Assembly: GCF_022458985.1 (NCBI RefSeq)
Contig: NC_061771.1
Coordinates: 30,740,322 to 30,804,321 of the forward strand
DNA: 64,000 nt
Source: Mugil cephalus
Taxonomy: Eukaryota; Chordata; Actinopteri; Mugiliformes; Mugilidae
Direction of reading: 5' to 3'
Both the position numbers and the translations under genes were made by a program. This document shows positions 21,056-31,422 of this stretch, piece after piece. The notes beneath the pieces were generated by a model. It saw only the letters and a list, made by a program, of their open reading frames with translations, was not told the origin of the DNA and ran no database searches. Positions within the stretch are counted from its first letter, which is position 1, and each line of letters starts with the position of its first letter.

Positions 21056-22699
21056 ATGTCTGCTGCCAGCTCTCTGAGATCTGAAGATCAGTTTCTGTGC
21101 TCCATCTGTCTGGATGTGTTCACTGATCCAGTCTCTACACCATGTGGACACAACTTCTGCAAACTCTGCATCACTGAGCACTGGGATACTGCTCATCTAT
21201 CTAAGTGTCCAATGTGTAAAAAAGTGTTTGTGAAAAGACCTGAACTTAACATCAACAGTTTCATCCATGAGATGGTTGCTGAGTTCAGACATGAAGCTCA
21301 ACAGAACGCCAACAGCAGCAGCTCAGAACAACAAGCTGCCAAACCAGGAGCAGTTCCCTGTGACGTCTGCACTGGAACCAAACTGAAGGCCCTGAAGTCT
21401 TGCCTGGTGTGTCTGCTGTCCTACTGTGACTCTCACCTGGAGCCTCATCTGACAGTGTCACGTCTGAAAACACATCAGCTGATCCACCCTGTGGACAACC
21501 TGGAAGACAGGATGTGTAGGAAACACGATAAACCTCTGGAGCTGTTCTGTAAGACCGACCAGACATGTGTCTGCCTGCTCTGCCCTGTTTTAGACCACAA
21601 GACACATGATGTTGTTCCTCTGAAAGAAGAATATGAAGGAAAGAAGGCAGAGCTGGGGAAGACAGAAAATGAAATTCAGCAGATGATCCAGAAGAGACGA
21701 CTGAAGATTGAGGAGATGAAAGAGTCAGTGAAGATGAGTAAAGATGCTGCAGACAGAGAGAAAGCAGAAGGTGTTCAGGTCTTCACTGCTCTTAAGGAGT
21801 CTGTTGAGAGAGGCCTGGACCAGCTCATAAAGGAGATCGAAGACAAACAGAAAACAACAGAGAAACAGGCTGAAGGTTTCATCAAAGATCTGGAACAGGA
21901 AGTCTCTGAGCTGATGAAGATTAGCTCTGAGGTAAAGCAGCTCTCACGCTCTGAAGACCACCTCCACCTCCTCCAAAGCTTCTCCTCCCTGAAAGATGCT
22001 CCACACACCAAGGACTGGACAGAGGTCAGCGTCCATCCACCATCATATGAGGGGATTGTGGGGAGAGCTGTGACTCAGCTGGAGGAGACACTCAGTAAAG
22101 ACATGAAGAAGCTGGTTGAGGCTGAGCTGAAGAGGGTCCAGCAGTATGCAGTGGATGTGACTCTAGATCCTGATACAGCACATCCTGCACTCATCCTGTC
22201 TGATGATGGAAAACAAGTTCATTGTGGTGATGAGAGGAAAAATCTTCCAGACAACCCAGAGAGATTTTCATATTGTGTTAGTGTTTTGGGAAAGAAGAGT
22301 TTCTCTTCAGGCAGATTTTACTTTCAGGTTCAGGTTAAAGGAAAAACTGACTGGGATCTAGGAGTGGCCCAAGAGTCAGTCAACAGGAAGGGAGACATTA
22401 TAGCAAGTTCTAAGAATGGTTTCTGGTCTCTAAGTTTGAGAAATGGAAATAAGTATACAGCCAATACTAGTCGTCCAGTGCGTCTCTCTCTTGGTTCTCG
22501 TCCTGAGAAGGTGGAGGTGTTTGTGGATTATGAGGAGGGTCTGGTCTCTTTTCATGATGTAGATACTGCAGCTCTTATCTACTCCTTTACTGACTGCTCC
22601 TTCACTGACAAACTTTATCCATACTTCAGTCCCTGCACAAATGATGGTGGTAAAAACTCTGCACCTCTGATCATCTGTCCTGTCAATCAAACTGTCTGA
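21056..22699 (+). CDS. TRIM E3 ubiquitin ligase, TRIM39/bloodthirsty-like, intact (right arm)
   Basis: 547 residues with all eight RING ligands (C15 to C54), B-box2 (C154 to H184), a coiled coil at about 190-330 and PRY/SPRY from about 366. It is nearly the same protein as 3867-5510. Differences seen by eye are L53M, K86N, R93Q, E99A, M174L and single changes in the coiled coil (D to N, A to D, Y to H) and SPRY (R to Q before ESVNRK). All zinc ligands are conserved. The ATG lies nine bases after the acceptor, and a polyadenylation hexamer follows at 22862-22867. Predicted role: RING-dependent ubiquitin ligase, probably in innate immune regulation. It may be a true second locus or the other haplotype of the left-arm gene. 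Confidence 0.95.
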   Translation: MSAASSLRSEDQFLCSICLDVFTDPVSTPCGHNFCKLCITEHWDTAHLSKCPMCKKVFVKRPELNINSFIHEMVAEFRHEAQQNANSSSSEQQAAKPGAVPCDVCTGTKLKALKSCLVCLLSYCDSHLEPHLTVSRLKTHQLIHPVDNLEDRMCRKHDKPLELFCKTDQTCVCLLCPVLDHKTHDVVPLKEEYEGKKAELGKTENEIQQMIQKRRLKIEEMKESVKMSKDAADREKAEGVQVFTALKESVERGLDQLIKEIEDKQKTTEKQAEGFIKDLEQEVSELMKISSEVKQLSRSEDHLHLLQSFSSLKDAPHTKDWTEVSVHPPSYEGIVGRAVTQLEETLSKDMKKLVEAELKRVQQYAVDVTLDPDTAHPALILSDDGKQVHCGDERKNLPDNPERFSYCVSVLGKKSFSSGRFYFQVQVKGKTDWDLGVAQESVNRKGDIIASSKNGFWSLSLRNGNKYTANTSRPVRLSLGSRPEKVEVFVDYEEGLVSFHDVDTAALIYSFTDCSFTDKLYPYFSPCTNDGGKNSAPLIICPVNQTV

Positions 22700-22861
22700 T
22701 CCATTTAATGATGAAACTTTGAGATCAATGAATGAACTTATTGATCTTCACTCTTGATTCACACTCTGTACACATATGCTTTAATACTACAATACTGGTA
22801 CAGCTGAGATTGCAAAGATATCAATGGATTAGAGAGATACGGTACAAACTGATTATGTTGG

Positions 22862-22867
22862 AATAAA
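22862..22867 (+). other. polyadenylation signal AATAAA of the right-arm TRIM
   Basis: AATAAA about 163 bases after the stop codon, conserved as the mirror hexamer at 3699-3704 (minus strand). Confidence 0.55.
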
Positions 22868-24040
22868 AACATGTTATTGTGAATTATGGTAAAACCTTTT
22901 TCGAACTGTTGGTTTTTGAACTGGTTTTGAACTGTTGATTCATGAAACTCTTCACCCCAGATCCATCCTGAAAAGCACTCGTGTGTAAATTGTGATGATT
23001 GCAAAATAAGCTCCAATTAAAGGCCAAGGACTGTGTACTGGGCTGTGTAAACTATGTTTATTTCTGGTGTCATCACCTTTAACATGGTTTCATTCACTAG
23101 TTTTTGCTCAGAAATATTTTAAAAAACAGATTGAGGTTTGATCGTCATTTGAAGCAATTTGTCTTCCTCCCTCACAGAAGCAGGTAGGTCAAGTAGAAGA
23201 AGCTTTCATCAGTCTCTAGTTCTGGTCCAGCCCACAGGACCATATGACCATGTGACCAAGTTCAGTCCAAATACCTGGATGTGTAACTTGTGTAGGCTCA
23301 GTACGGCCAGGTATCCCAGGCTGGTTACTCCACCTGAGTTCATCTTCCTTAGATTTTGGTTCTGAAGTTCCAGAGTCACTCTGATCGAACAACAACTCAA
23401 CTTTATTGAACAGAAATAGAAAACAAACATACCTTTTCTTAGATGTACAGCTGATTAATGAAATAATTTAATGATCCAAAGAATGAGTGAAGAATAGTCC
23501 ATTAGAAATATTACTTCAAATTTTGACCTGAGTAACTTTAAAAAGAAAAGTGAACTTGATAAAACATCATAAAAAGTTATAATATATATACCATATGACC
23601 CATTTAGCTCTAAAGAATGTTTCCTAGATGGGACGCTGTTTTAGGTCACTTCTTTTGTAGTTAGCCATCCAGCTAGCTAACAAAATGAGTAAACTGCACC
23701 TGACAACAGACTGTACATAAAGATGGCCGCCATGTGTTGACTTGTTCTCAATGCACCAAAGAAAAGTATCAGATGGATGTGTTCAGGGGAACTGACAAAC
23801 TTTAAACAACAGCAATGGCAATGTTAGCATTTGTTAGCCTAACTAGGAATCTGAATACACATGGTCATCTCTGACACTTCTAGAGTTTTATCTGTTGTTT
23901 TCTACAACACTAGAAGGATGGAATAAAATAATCTGGAGCAGACCATCATCCTCATTGGTTGGTGTTAGGGGTAGTGGTTTATTAGCAGGGATGCTAACAA
24001 ATATCTACATGTTTCACTGAACTTGGATTTACTTCCTGTT
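22868..24040. other. gene-free stretch (mirror of 2531-3700)
   Basis: TRIM 3' flank, then unrecognised sequence. Short open frames at 23,159-23,430 have no domain. Confidence 0.5.
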
Positions 24041-24044
24041 CTCC

Positions 24045-24377
24045 TGTTCTAGCGTTCAGTCAAACTAAACTGAATGATACTGAAGGGATGAGTGAATAGT
24101 TTCAGTTACTCGTTTATATAATCTAATTTTTTACACATACTTCTGTTATTTAACTGTATTATTGACAGTTTACCCACGGAATTAATATTGTTTTCATACT
24201 GTCATTATGTGAAATAATAAGTTATTATCAGTATCTATGTCTGTATTGAGATCTGTTGTGTTGTGCTCCGTGTAATCAAAAGTTTCCAGTTCCATTTGTT
24301 TATGGTAGAGGATTCTCTGTAGTATATTCACCATCATTGTTTCTTGGTGCAGTCTGTGTGTTAGGTGTATTATGCGA
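24045..24377 (-). mobile_element. LINE endonuclease-start fragment (mirror copy)
   Basis: Reverse complement of 2190-2530. Confidence 0.5.
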
Positions 24378-24605
24378 GGTGGATATATAGAGCATTACAT
24401 GTTACCTTAATTCTTTTGGTGTCAGTACTTCTTGAGTTCTCCTGGGTATGTTAATATTTCTTTGCACTAAGTCCAAAATATGTTTATTTGCCTCTTGCAC
24501 TAACGCTTCCAATTCTTAAAATTTCATTTTGTGCTTTCATTCAGTCTGCTCTGCCTTATTCTGTCAGGTGAAAAGAGATAGAAGGCTAAAAATCCTCATT
24601 TAAAT

Positions 24606-25172
24606 ATAACGGTATCTACTTTTGCAACTGTTGTCAATTGCTCATGCAATCTTTTAAGATGACCCACAACGCGTTAAACCAACAGCACGCACAATCTATA
24701 AGGTCCTTATTTGGGATTAAAGTAAATCAGGCTCTAAGAGTTTGTCGTCGTTAATTCATTTATAAGGCAATGTTGGGACTCCTGCATTCGTACATTTGCA
24801 CTTTAGTTACTTTGAGAAATGCTGCACCTCATTCTTTTCGTTCTCAAATCAGTTGTTGCTTTCTGTCCCTTATGCTCATACGGAGTTGGGTAAAAGGGCT
24901 TTTGTTACTCTGCACCTCATGCTTGGAATATGCTACAGAAAGACTGGAAACTAACTGACTTAATTTTTTTTGCGCACTTTTAAATCCAAACTGAGAGTTA
25001 TTGAGGTCAATTCCATTATGTGCACTTGTTTCTCACAATGTGTTTAGTTCTGTTTCCTTTTTATGTAAATACGCAACTGTAATTTGTGTTTGCTGCCTCT
25101 TGGCTAGGACTCCCTTGAAAAAGAGGTTCTCAATCTCAATGGGATATTTCCTGGTTAAATAAAGGTTAATTG
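24606..25172 (+). mobile_element. LINE 3' end (mirror copy)
   Basis: Reverse complement of 1396-1960, ending cctggttaaataaagg. The RT C-terminal ORF is shifted relative to the left copy by a small indel near 24,850. Confidence 0.7.
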
Positions 25173-25344
25173 AATAAAAGTGAAGTCTGGGGTAGTTCTT
25201 CTCTGTGTCCAGCAGAGGTCAGAAAAAACAACAACCACCAGAAGTGTGATTAGCTGCAATAAAGTCACACCAGGAAATAAACTGAGTAAAAATGTCACCA
25301 CATTTTACACTGATCACACCTCCACGTGAAGCAGGAAATAAACT

Positions 25345-25519
25345 GTGACAAATAGAGCTGCAGTCAGAGGAGGAGCTAAACTGGAAAGACTAGATTTAAA
25401 CTTTAACTTTAACTTTACTGAAATGAAACTCAAAGTTTGTCAGAGTGACTCTGTGTTTCTGTGTGAAGAAAATTTATCTGAGTTCATCTGTTCTTTCTCA
25501 ACATCTGACTCAAATACTG
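25345..25519 (+). other. noncoding leader exon of the RING-less TRIM (mirror copy)
   Basis: It ends AAATACTG before the GTGAGT donor at 25520. The intron is 25520-25708. The 5' end is approximate. Confidence 0.5.
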
Positions 25520-25708
25520 GTGAGTACAGCTGATAATATTAACTGTGCTAAACAACCAGCATCAAAACGTAGAGCTTCAGTCCAACAGGAAGTTCCACTC
25601 ACATGTGATTAAATTAAACTGTAGAACAGAATTCAAGTTCAATAACAATAAATCTCTACTTAAACTGTGTTTCTCTCTTAATTATCTATAACCTCTCTAT
25701 CTCAACAG

Positions 25709-27104
25709 AAAGCCAGCAGCAGCAGCTCAGAGCAACAAGCTGCCAAACCAGGAGAAGTTCCCTGTGATGTCTGCACTGGAACCAAACTGAAGGCCCTGAA
25801 GTCCTGCCTGGTGTGTCTGCTCTCCTACTGTGACTCTCACCTGGAGCCTCATCTGACAATGTCACGCCTGAAAAGACATCAGCTTATCCACCCTGTGGAC
25901 AACCTGGAAGACAGGATGTGTAGGAAGCATGATAAACCTCTAGAACTGTTCTGTAAGACCGACCAGGCATGTGTCTGCATGCTCTGCTCTGTATTAAACC
26001 ACAAGACACATAATGTTGTTCCTCTGAAAGAAGAATATGAAGGAAAGAAGGCAGAGCTGGAGAAGACAGAGGATGAAATTCAGCAGATGATCCAGAAGAG
26101 ACGACTGAAGATTGAGGAGATGAAAGAGTCAGTGAAGATGAGTAAAGATGCTGCAGACAGACAGAAAGCAGAAGGTGTTCAGGTCTTCAGTGCTCTGAAG
26201 GAGTCTGTTGAGAGAGACCTGGACCAGCTCATAAAGGAGATCGAAGACAAACAGAAAAAAAACAGAGAAACAGGCTGAAGGTTTCATCAAAGATCTGGAA
26301 CAGGAAGTCTCTGAGCTGATGAAGAGGAGCTCGGAGGTAAAGCAGCTCTCACGCTCTGAAGACCACCTCCACCTCCTCCAAAGCTTCTCCTCCCTGAAAG
26401 CTGCTCCACCCACCAAGGACTGGACAGAGGTCAGCGTTCGTCCACCATCATATGAGGGGACTGTGGTGAGAGCTGTGACTCAGCTGGAGGAGACACTCAG
26501 TAAAGACAAGAAGAAGCTGGTTGAGGCTGAGCTGAAGAGGGTCCAGCAGTATGCAGTGGATGTGACTCTAGATCCTGATACAGCACATCCTAAACTCATC
26601 CTGTGTGATGATGGAAAACAAGTTCACTGTGGTGACGTGAGGAAGAATCTTCCAGACAACCCAGAGAGATTTTCTAAATGTCCATGTGTTTTTGGAAAGA
26701 AGAGTTTCTCCTCAGGCAGATTTTACTTTCAGGTTCAGCTTGAAGGAAAGACTGAATGGGATCTAGGAGTGGCCAGAGAATCAATCATCAGGAAGGGAAG
26801 CATCACTCTGAGCCCTCAGAACGGTTACTGGACTGTAAGTTTGAGAAATGGAAATAAATATGCTGCTTTTGCTGGTCCTCCAGTGTGTCTCTCTCTTGGT
26901 TCTCGTCCTGAGAAGGTGGGGGTGTTTGTGGATTATGAGAGGGGTCTGGTCTCATTTCATGATGTAGATACTGCAGCTCTTATCTACTCCTTTACTGGCT
27001 GCTCCTTCAATGACAAACTTTATCCATACTTCAGTCCTGGTGTGAATGATGGTGGTAAAAACTCTGCACCTCTGATCATCTGTGCTGTCAATCAAACTGT
27101 CTGA
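25709..27104 (+). pseudogene. RING-less TRIM pseudogene with frameshift (right arm)
   Basis: It starts after a cryptic acceptor (CTATCTCAACAG) made by deletion of the RING-coding part. B-box2 and the coiled coil read in one frame to about 26,255, where the A-run in ACAGAAAAAAAACAG has one more base than in the family and shifts the frame. The second frame then continues through the rest of the coiled coil and a complete PRY/SPRY (LDPDTAHPKLIL, WDLGVARESI, VDYERGLVSF, ending CAVNQTV). Missing: all RING ligands. A polyadenylation AATAAA follows near 27,246. A sequencing error in the homopolymer cannot be excluded, since the left-arm copy lacks the extra base. Confidence 0.85.
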
Positions 27105-28300
27105 TCCATTTAATGATGAAGCTTTGAGATCAATGAATGAACTTCACACTCTATACATATATGCTTCAATATTATAATACTGGCATGGCTATGAACATAA
27201 TGATATCAATGGATTAGAGAGCTGTGGTACAAACTGATATTATTGGAATAAAAAGATTTTATTGTGAAAAAAGTTCATGTCAACTCAGTTTTATTCTACA
27301 ATGTACTCATTCTTTCATTCCTCTATTTATCAGTATAGATTTAATGATTGTTGGACTTTTATCTTTTATTCTTACGTTTTACACTGTTAAATCATGAAAC
27401 TCTTCACCCTGTAACACCCAGTGATGGATCCATCATGAAAAACATGTATGTAAATTGTGATGATCGTCAAATGAGCTACAATTAAATGCCAAGAACTGTG
27501 TACTGGATTGGGTCAACTATTTTTCTTTGTCACCAGAGAGAAAAATCTTCAAATATTTATACGATGTGATTTATTGAACTTTAAAGAGCGTTTCCTAGGC
27601 AGGATGATCTGATTGGACAGAGATCTGATTGCTATTAGCCGTCCAGCTAGTTAATGAAACAAGCAGAGTGCATCTTGTTGTGTAGTGATGGCTCTGCTTC
27701 CATCCTCACAAACTCTGACTTTTATTTCAGGAATGTGACATTGGATCGGGTCTTTCCAGTTTTACTCCTCCTTTGACTGCATCTCTGTTTGCTATGGTTT
27801 TTTTCCTCCTTCAGGCAGAATGGACATGATGAGGTTAACATGCGCTTTACTTATAATTATTTTTATCCGCGAGTGGAAAAGGACAAATCAAAAACACATC
27901 TAGTAATAAGTTTATTTTACAGCCCAGTGCCAATTAACCAGATCTAGAGTCCAACAAACTCTCTGATGATTGCTGTTTTGTTGCCCTCAGGTGGACACAG
28001 AAAAGAACTACACTGGACTTCACAAGATAGGTGGCATTTGTTGACCCCTCTTTGGAAAAACAACACCCAGAGGAGGCATCTCCTCCATGAGAGAGAGAAC
28101 AGAGGTGGTTCAGTGAGCTAGAGAGTGAATGAAGAGAGGGAGCAGCATTAGTGAGAACAAAGAATTTAACATGGATGATTTGCTGTAGCTTCTTACCAAA
28201 GAAAACATTTGTAGACTACAACTCTGCCATCACTCTGATAACATGACTTTTGTGTAGGAAGGCCCTCCATGATTTTCCAGGGGAGCTTCTCAGTAGCTGC
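27105..28300. other. TRIM 3' flank and decayed leader segment
   Basis: 27,105-27,530 is the TRIM 3' flank shared with other copies. About 27,670-28,240 is a diverged relative of 16,010-16,500, including the leader-like sequence 'tgactgcatctctgtttg'. No coding sequence is seen. Confidence 0.55.
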
Positions 28301-28559
28301 TGGAATAGTCAGTGAGGACTTGGCAGACCAGGGAAGAGTTCTCCACTCTATCCCGGAACATGCCTCCCCTTAACAAGCCCACCAGACCCAGGATCCCAGT
28401 TTGTCAATCTGCAACAGCTTCAAGAGCTCCCTCCTTACCACTAACTGACTACACACTGTGCCGTGATCCTCACCGCCCTACACAGAGATCAGCCAGGGAC
28501 CTGTGTATAATTTACCATCTGCCTTATACTCAACAGGGAACTTGAGACTCTGGCCAGTG

Positions 28560-29390
28560 TCACCCATGGCCCCTAAAGAAAGGGCGGACAGAAAATAAGG
28601 CCATCGGATACTTCTCCCATCAGCAGCTCAGTTTCTGGACTGTTCACACTTGGAACCCCTGGGTGATTTCCACCTCAACCCATGTGTACACCCTTCAATT
28701 CCGACATGGCCCCCATCATCCAGCAGGGTCAAAATAACCACCATCAGAAACCCGGCGAAAGTCTGCCCTTCTGACCAAGGGCACGATCAAGGTGGTAGGA
28801 CCTCTGTAGAAGCCCAGGGGATTCTATTCGATGTACTTCCTTGTCATGAAATAGACCAGTGTGTTCCGCCCGATACTGGACCTAAGAGACCTCAACAGAT
28901 ACTTGAAGGTGAGGAAGTTTCATCTGCTGACCACACTACTGCAGACCATCACCCGGGGAGAATGGTTTACTTCCGTGGACCTAAAGGGCAGCTACTTCCA
29001 TGTCCTCATTGCACATCACCACAGGAAAGTCCGGTTTGCCTATTGAGGCTGCGACTGGCAGTTGCGGATTCTCCCCCTCTTCAAAGGTGTTCACCGGGTG
29101 CATAGCAGCAGCCCTGCACCCCTACAGTCTCAGGGTGTGAAGGTTCTGCTGTACTTGGACGACTGGTTGATTTGCGCGCAATCCAAAGCGCAAGTCGCCC
29201 TGAAACGCAGATCGGCTTCTCTCACATTACCCAGTTGGGCCTAAAGGTGACATGGGAAACATGGCAAAGAGTTGCCTAGAGCTATCTCAGTCCACAACCT
29301 TCACTGGTGTGGCATTAAACACGGTGACCATGAAGCCTTGCCCATCCCCTCAGCGTATGGACAACATCCTTCGCCTGCTCTCTCTCCATG
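28560..29390 (+). mobile_element. DIRS-type retrotransposon reverse-transcriptase relic
   Basis: Readable pieces in shifting frames: RPILDLRDLNRYLKV, then LTTLLQTITRGEWFTSVDLK, VLLYLDDWLICAQSKAQVAL with the catalytic YLDD box, and FTGVALNTVTMKPCPSPQRM. This combination (DLRDLNR, YLDDWLI, SPQR) is typical of fish DIRS1-like elements rather than gypsy. No tyrosine recombinase is seen. At least three frameshifts make it dead. 28,301-28,559 upstream is unassigned. Confidence 0.75.
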
Positions 29391-29610
29391 CTGTGACCAC
29401 CATGCTTCACAGAGGCTACGGTGCTCTTTATTGTAAAGCCAAACACACCTCTGATAACTCAGGACAAAAATTTCAATCTTGGACTCACCATATCATAACA
29501 GATTTTCAGGCATGGTTATCGAGACTGGGTGTATGATTTCCACCTGATAACACCTGCATCTGTCTACTCTGAGTTGGAGGTCACATGTGGAGAGCATCCA
29601 GTACTTGATT
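29390..29610 (-). mobile_element. Tc1-type transposase fragment
   Basis: A diverged relative of 16,880-17,085 in the same orientation, sharing 'ttcacagaggctac' and 'acacctgcatct'. It is joined directly to the DIRS relic. Confidence 0.6.
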
Positions 29611-29719
29611 TTGAATATGTTTTAAAATAATGTTTTACTTTTTAAAATAAACGTACACAGGTTCTGATCAGATGATCACTTTGATTTGTTCCACATAACA
29701 TAAACCTGTTCATTTCACA

Positions 29720-30830
29720 GGACTGTTGACACATTAAGAATTTTATTTGCCATTTGTGCATACACACAGAGAAACACCCATGAGGTAAACCAGAATGTCA
29801 GACAAAAAGACACAGGAAAGACACACAATTATATAAAACAAAATACATACAATTGTATAGTATATAAAAAGTGCATAAAACCTAGTATAAAAAGATGGAA
29901 AGATTAAACCATTGTATTGCATGATGCCTGGTTATTTTGTATTGGCCATGAGCCAATACAATGTGTTCTGTGTGTGATGATGCTGTCAGCGGTTGCATGT
30001 GTAGTGTTTATGCTTGAGCAGGGAGTGAGCTGGATGTAGTGCGTCTCTGATGATTCTCTGCTCTTTTCGGACAGTGTTCCAATGATCCTTTCTGTGGTCT
30101 TTATGACTATTTGCAGAGCCTTCCTCTCTCTCTCTCTCTGGTGTTGCCACTCTTTGTCAGTCCCTTATAGATCTGGGTGAGAGGAGGACAGTGCAGACCC
30201 GCTTTCCTGAACGACCTGATGAAATCGAGCCTCTGCTGGACTTTTTTTTTTTTTTTGTTACTGTGGCAGCAGTGTTCGCAGTCCAGCTTAGATGTGAGGT
30301 TACCTGTAGGCCCAGTATTTTGTAACTATCAGCCCTCTCCACCTCAGTCCCATTGTTGAAGAGGGGCTGCAGTGGGTGTATTCTTCTTGAAGTCCATGAT
30401 CATTTCTGTTGTCTTTCTGAAGTTTCCAATGATTAAATTCCAGAATAATAAAAGAAGCATCAGGATATATGAGTGCTGCCTCTTCATTGGTGAAGGTGGG
30501 TATATACACAACACTCACAATGAATGCAATGAGTTCTCTGGGTAAATAAAGCGGTCATAGCTTCAAAGTTAGATACTCCACGTTCTCAGAGCAAGATTTG
30601 GAGATAATCTTACAGTCTGTACAACAAGTTTGTTTAACGAGGACAGCTGTAACTCCGCCGCGGGTCTTGCAGCTGTCTGCTGCCTGCCTGACTCTGATAG
30701 CTCTGTGACGATGTCCTCCCTCCGAGGAGCGGTACCTCGCCCTGGTGGGAAGGAGCTTAAACATCCAACCACGACATGAGAAACATGACCTCATATGAAG
30801 AACAGATTTGATCTTCCTACAGGTCACTCA
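29720..30830 (-). mobile_element. LINE with endonuclease joined to RT C-terminus (internal deletion)
   Basis: Minus strand: an endonuclease-like piece at 30,500-30,830 (CKTRGGVTAVLV, YLPRELIAF-type, VVYIPTF) leads after a deletion into the RT C-terminal part (VERADSYKILGLQVTSHLSW) at 30,150-30,360, then a 3' region to about 29,720. A homopolymer of T lies at 30,241-30,256. Similar in plan to Rex1/L2-type fish LINEs. Confidence 0.65.
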
Positions 30831-30839
30831 CTACATGGA

Positions 30840-31413
30840 TCCAAACTGAATGTGAGTTTAGAATAGAGTCAGTATGTTCTGAAATACTTTTAGAGTTTAT
30901 TGTTATTAATCAAACTGAAGTCTGGCGTACTTCTCTGTGTGAAGTGGAGGTCAGGAAAACAACCATCAAGAGAGTTTGAACTTGTGGAGCTGATAAGGAT
31001 TAAAAAACAAACACATTCATATTCTTTATATGAGCTGCAATAAAGTCACAACAACTGATCACGTCTGAACATTAAGCAGGAAATAAACTGTGTGAGGGGT
31101 CAAAGTGTAAAGACCAGATTCAACGTTACTGTCTGAGCGAAGGCAGAGCTGCAGTCCAGACAAATCTTTTAATAAGATTTTAATTTCTCTCTGAAGAAAA
31201 TTCATCTGATCTGTTCTTTCTCAACATTTGACTGAAATACTGGTGAGTACAGCTGATAATATTTACTGTGTTTCAACAACCAGCATCAAAACTTAGAGCT
31301 TCAGTCCAACAGGAAGTTCCACTCTTTCCACTTCACACTGACTCAGTATGTTTCTTTACAAGTTCAATAACTTATCAATAATCAATAAATCTTTCTCTCT
31401 CTCTTGTTGTCAG
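30840..31413 (+). other. upstream region, leader exon and intron of the 31423 TRIM
   Basis: The leader ends at 31242 (…AAATACTG|GTGAGT). The intron is 31243-31413, ending TTGTTGTCAG. The leader's upstream part is shorter and more diverged than in the other copies. Confidence 0.55.
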
Positions 31414-31422
31414 TGTGTAGAC

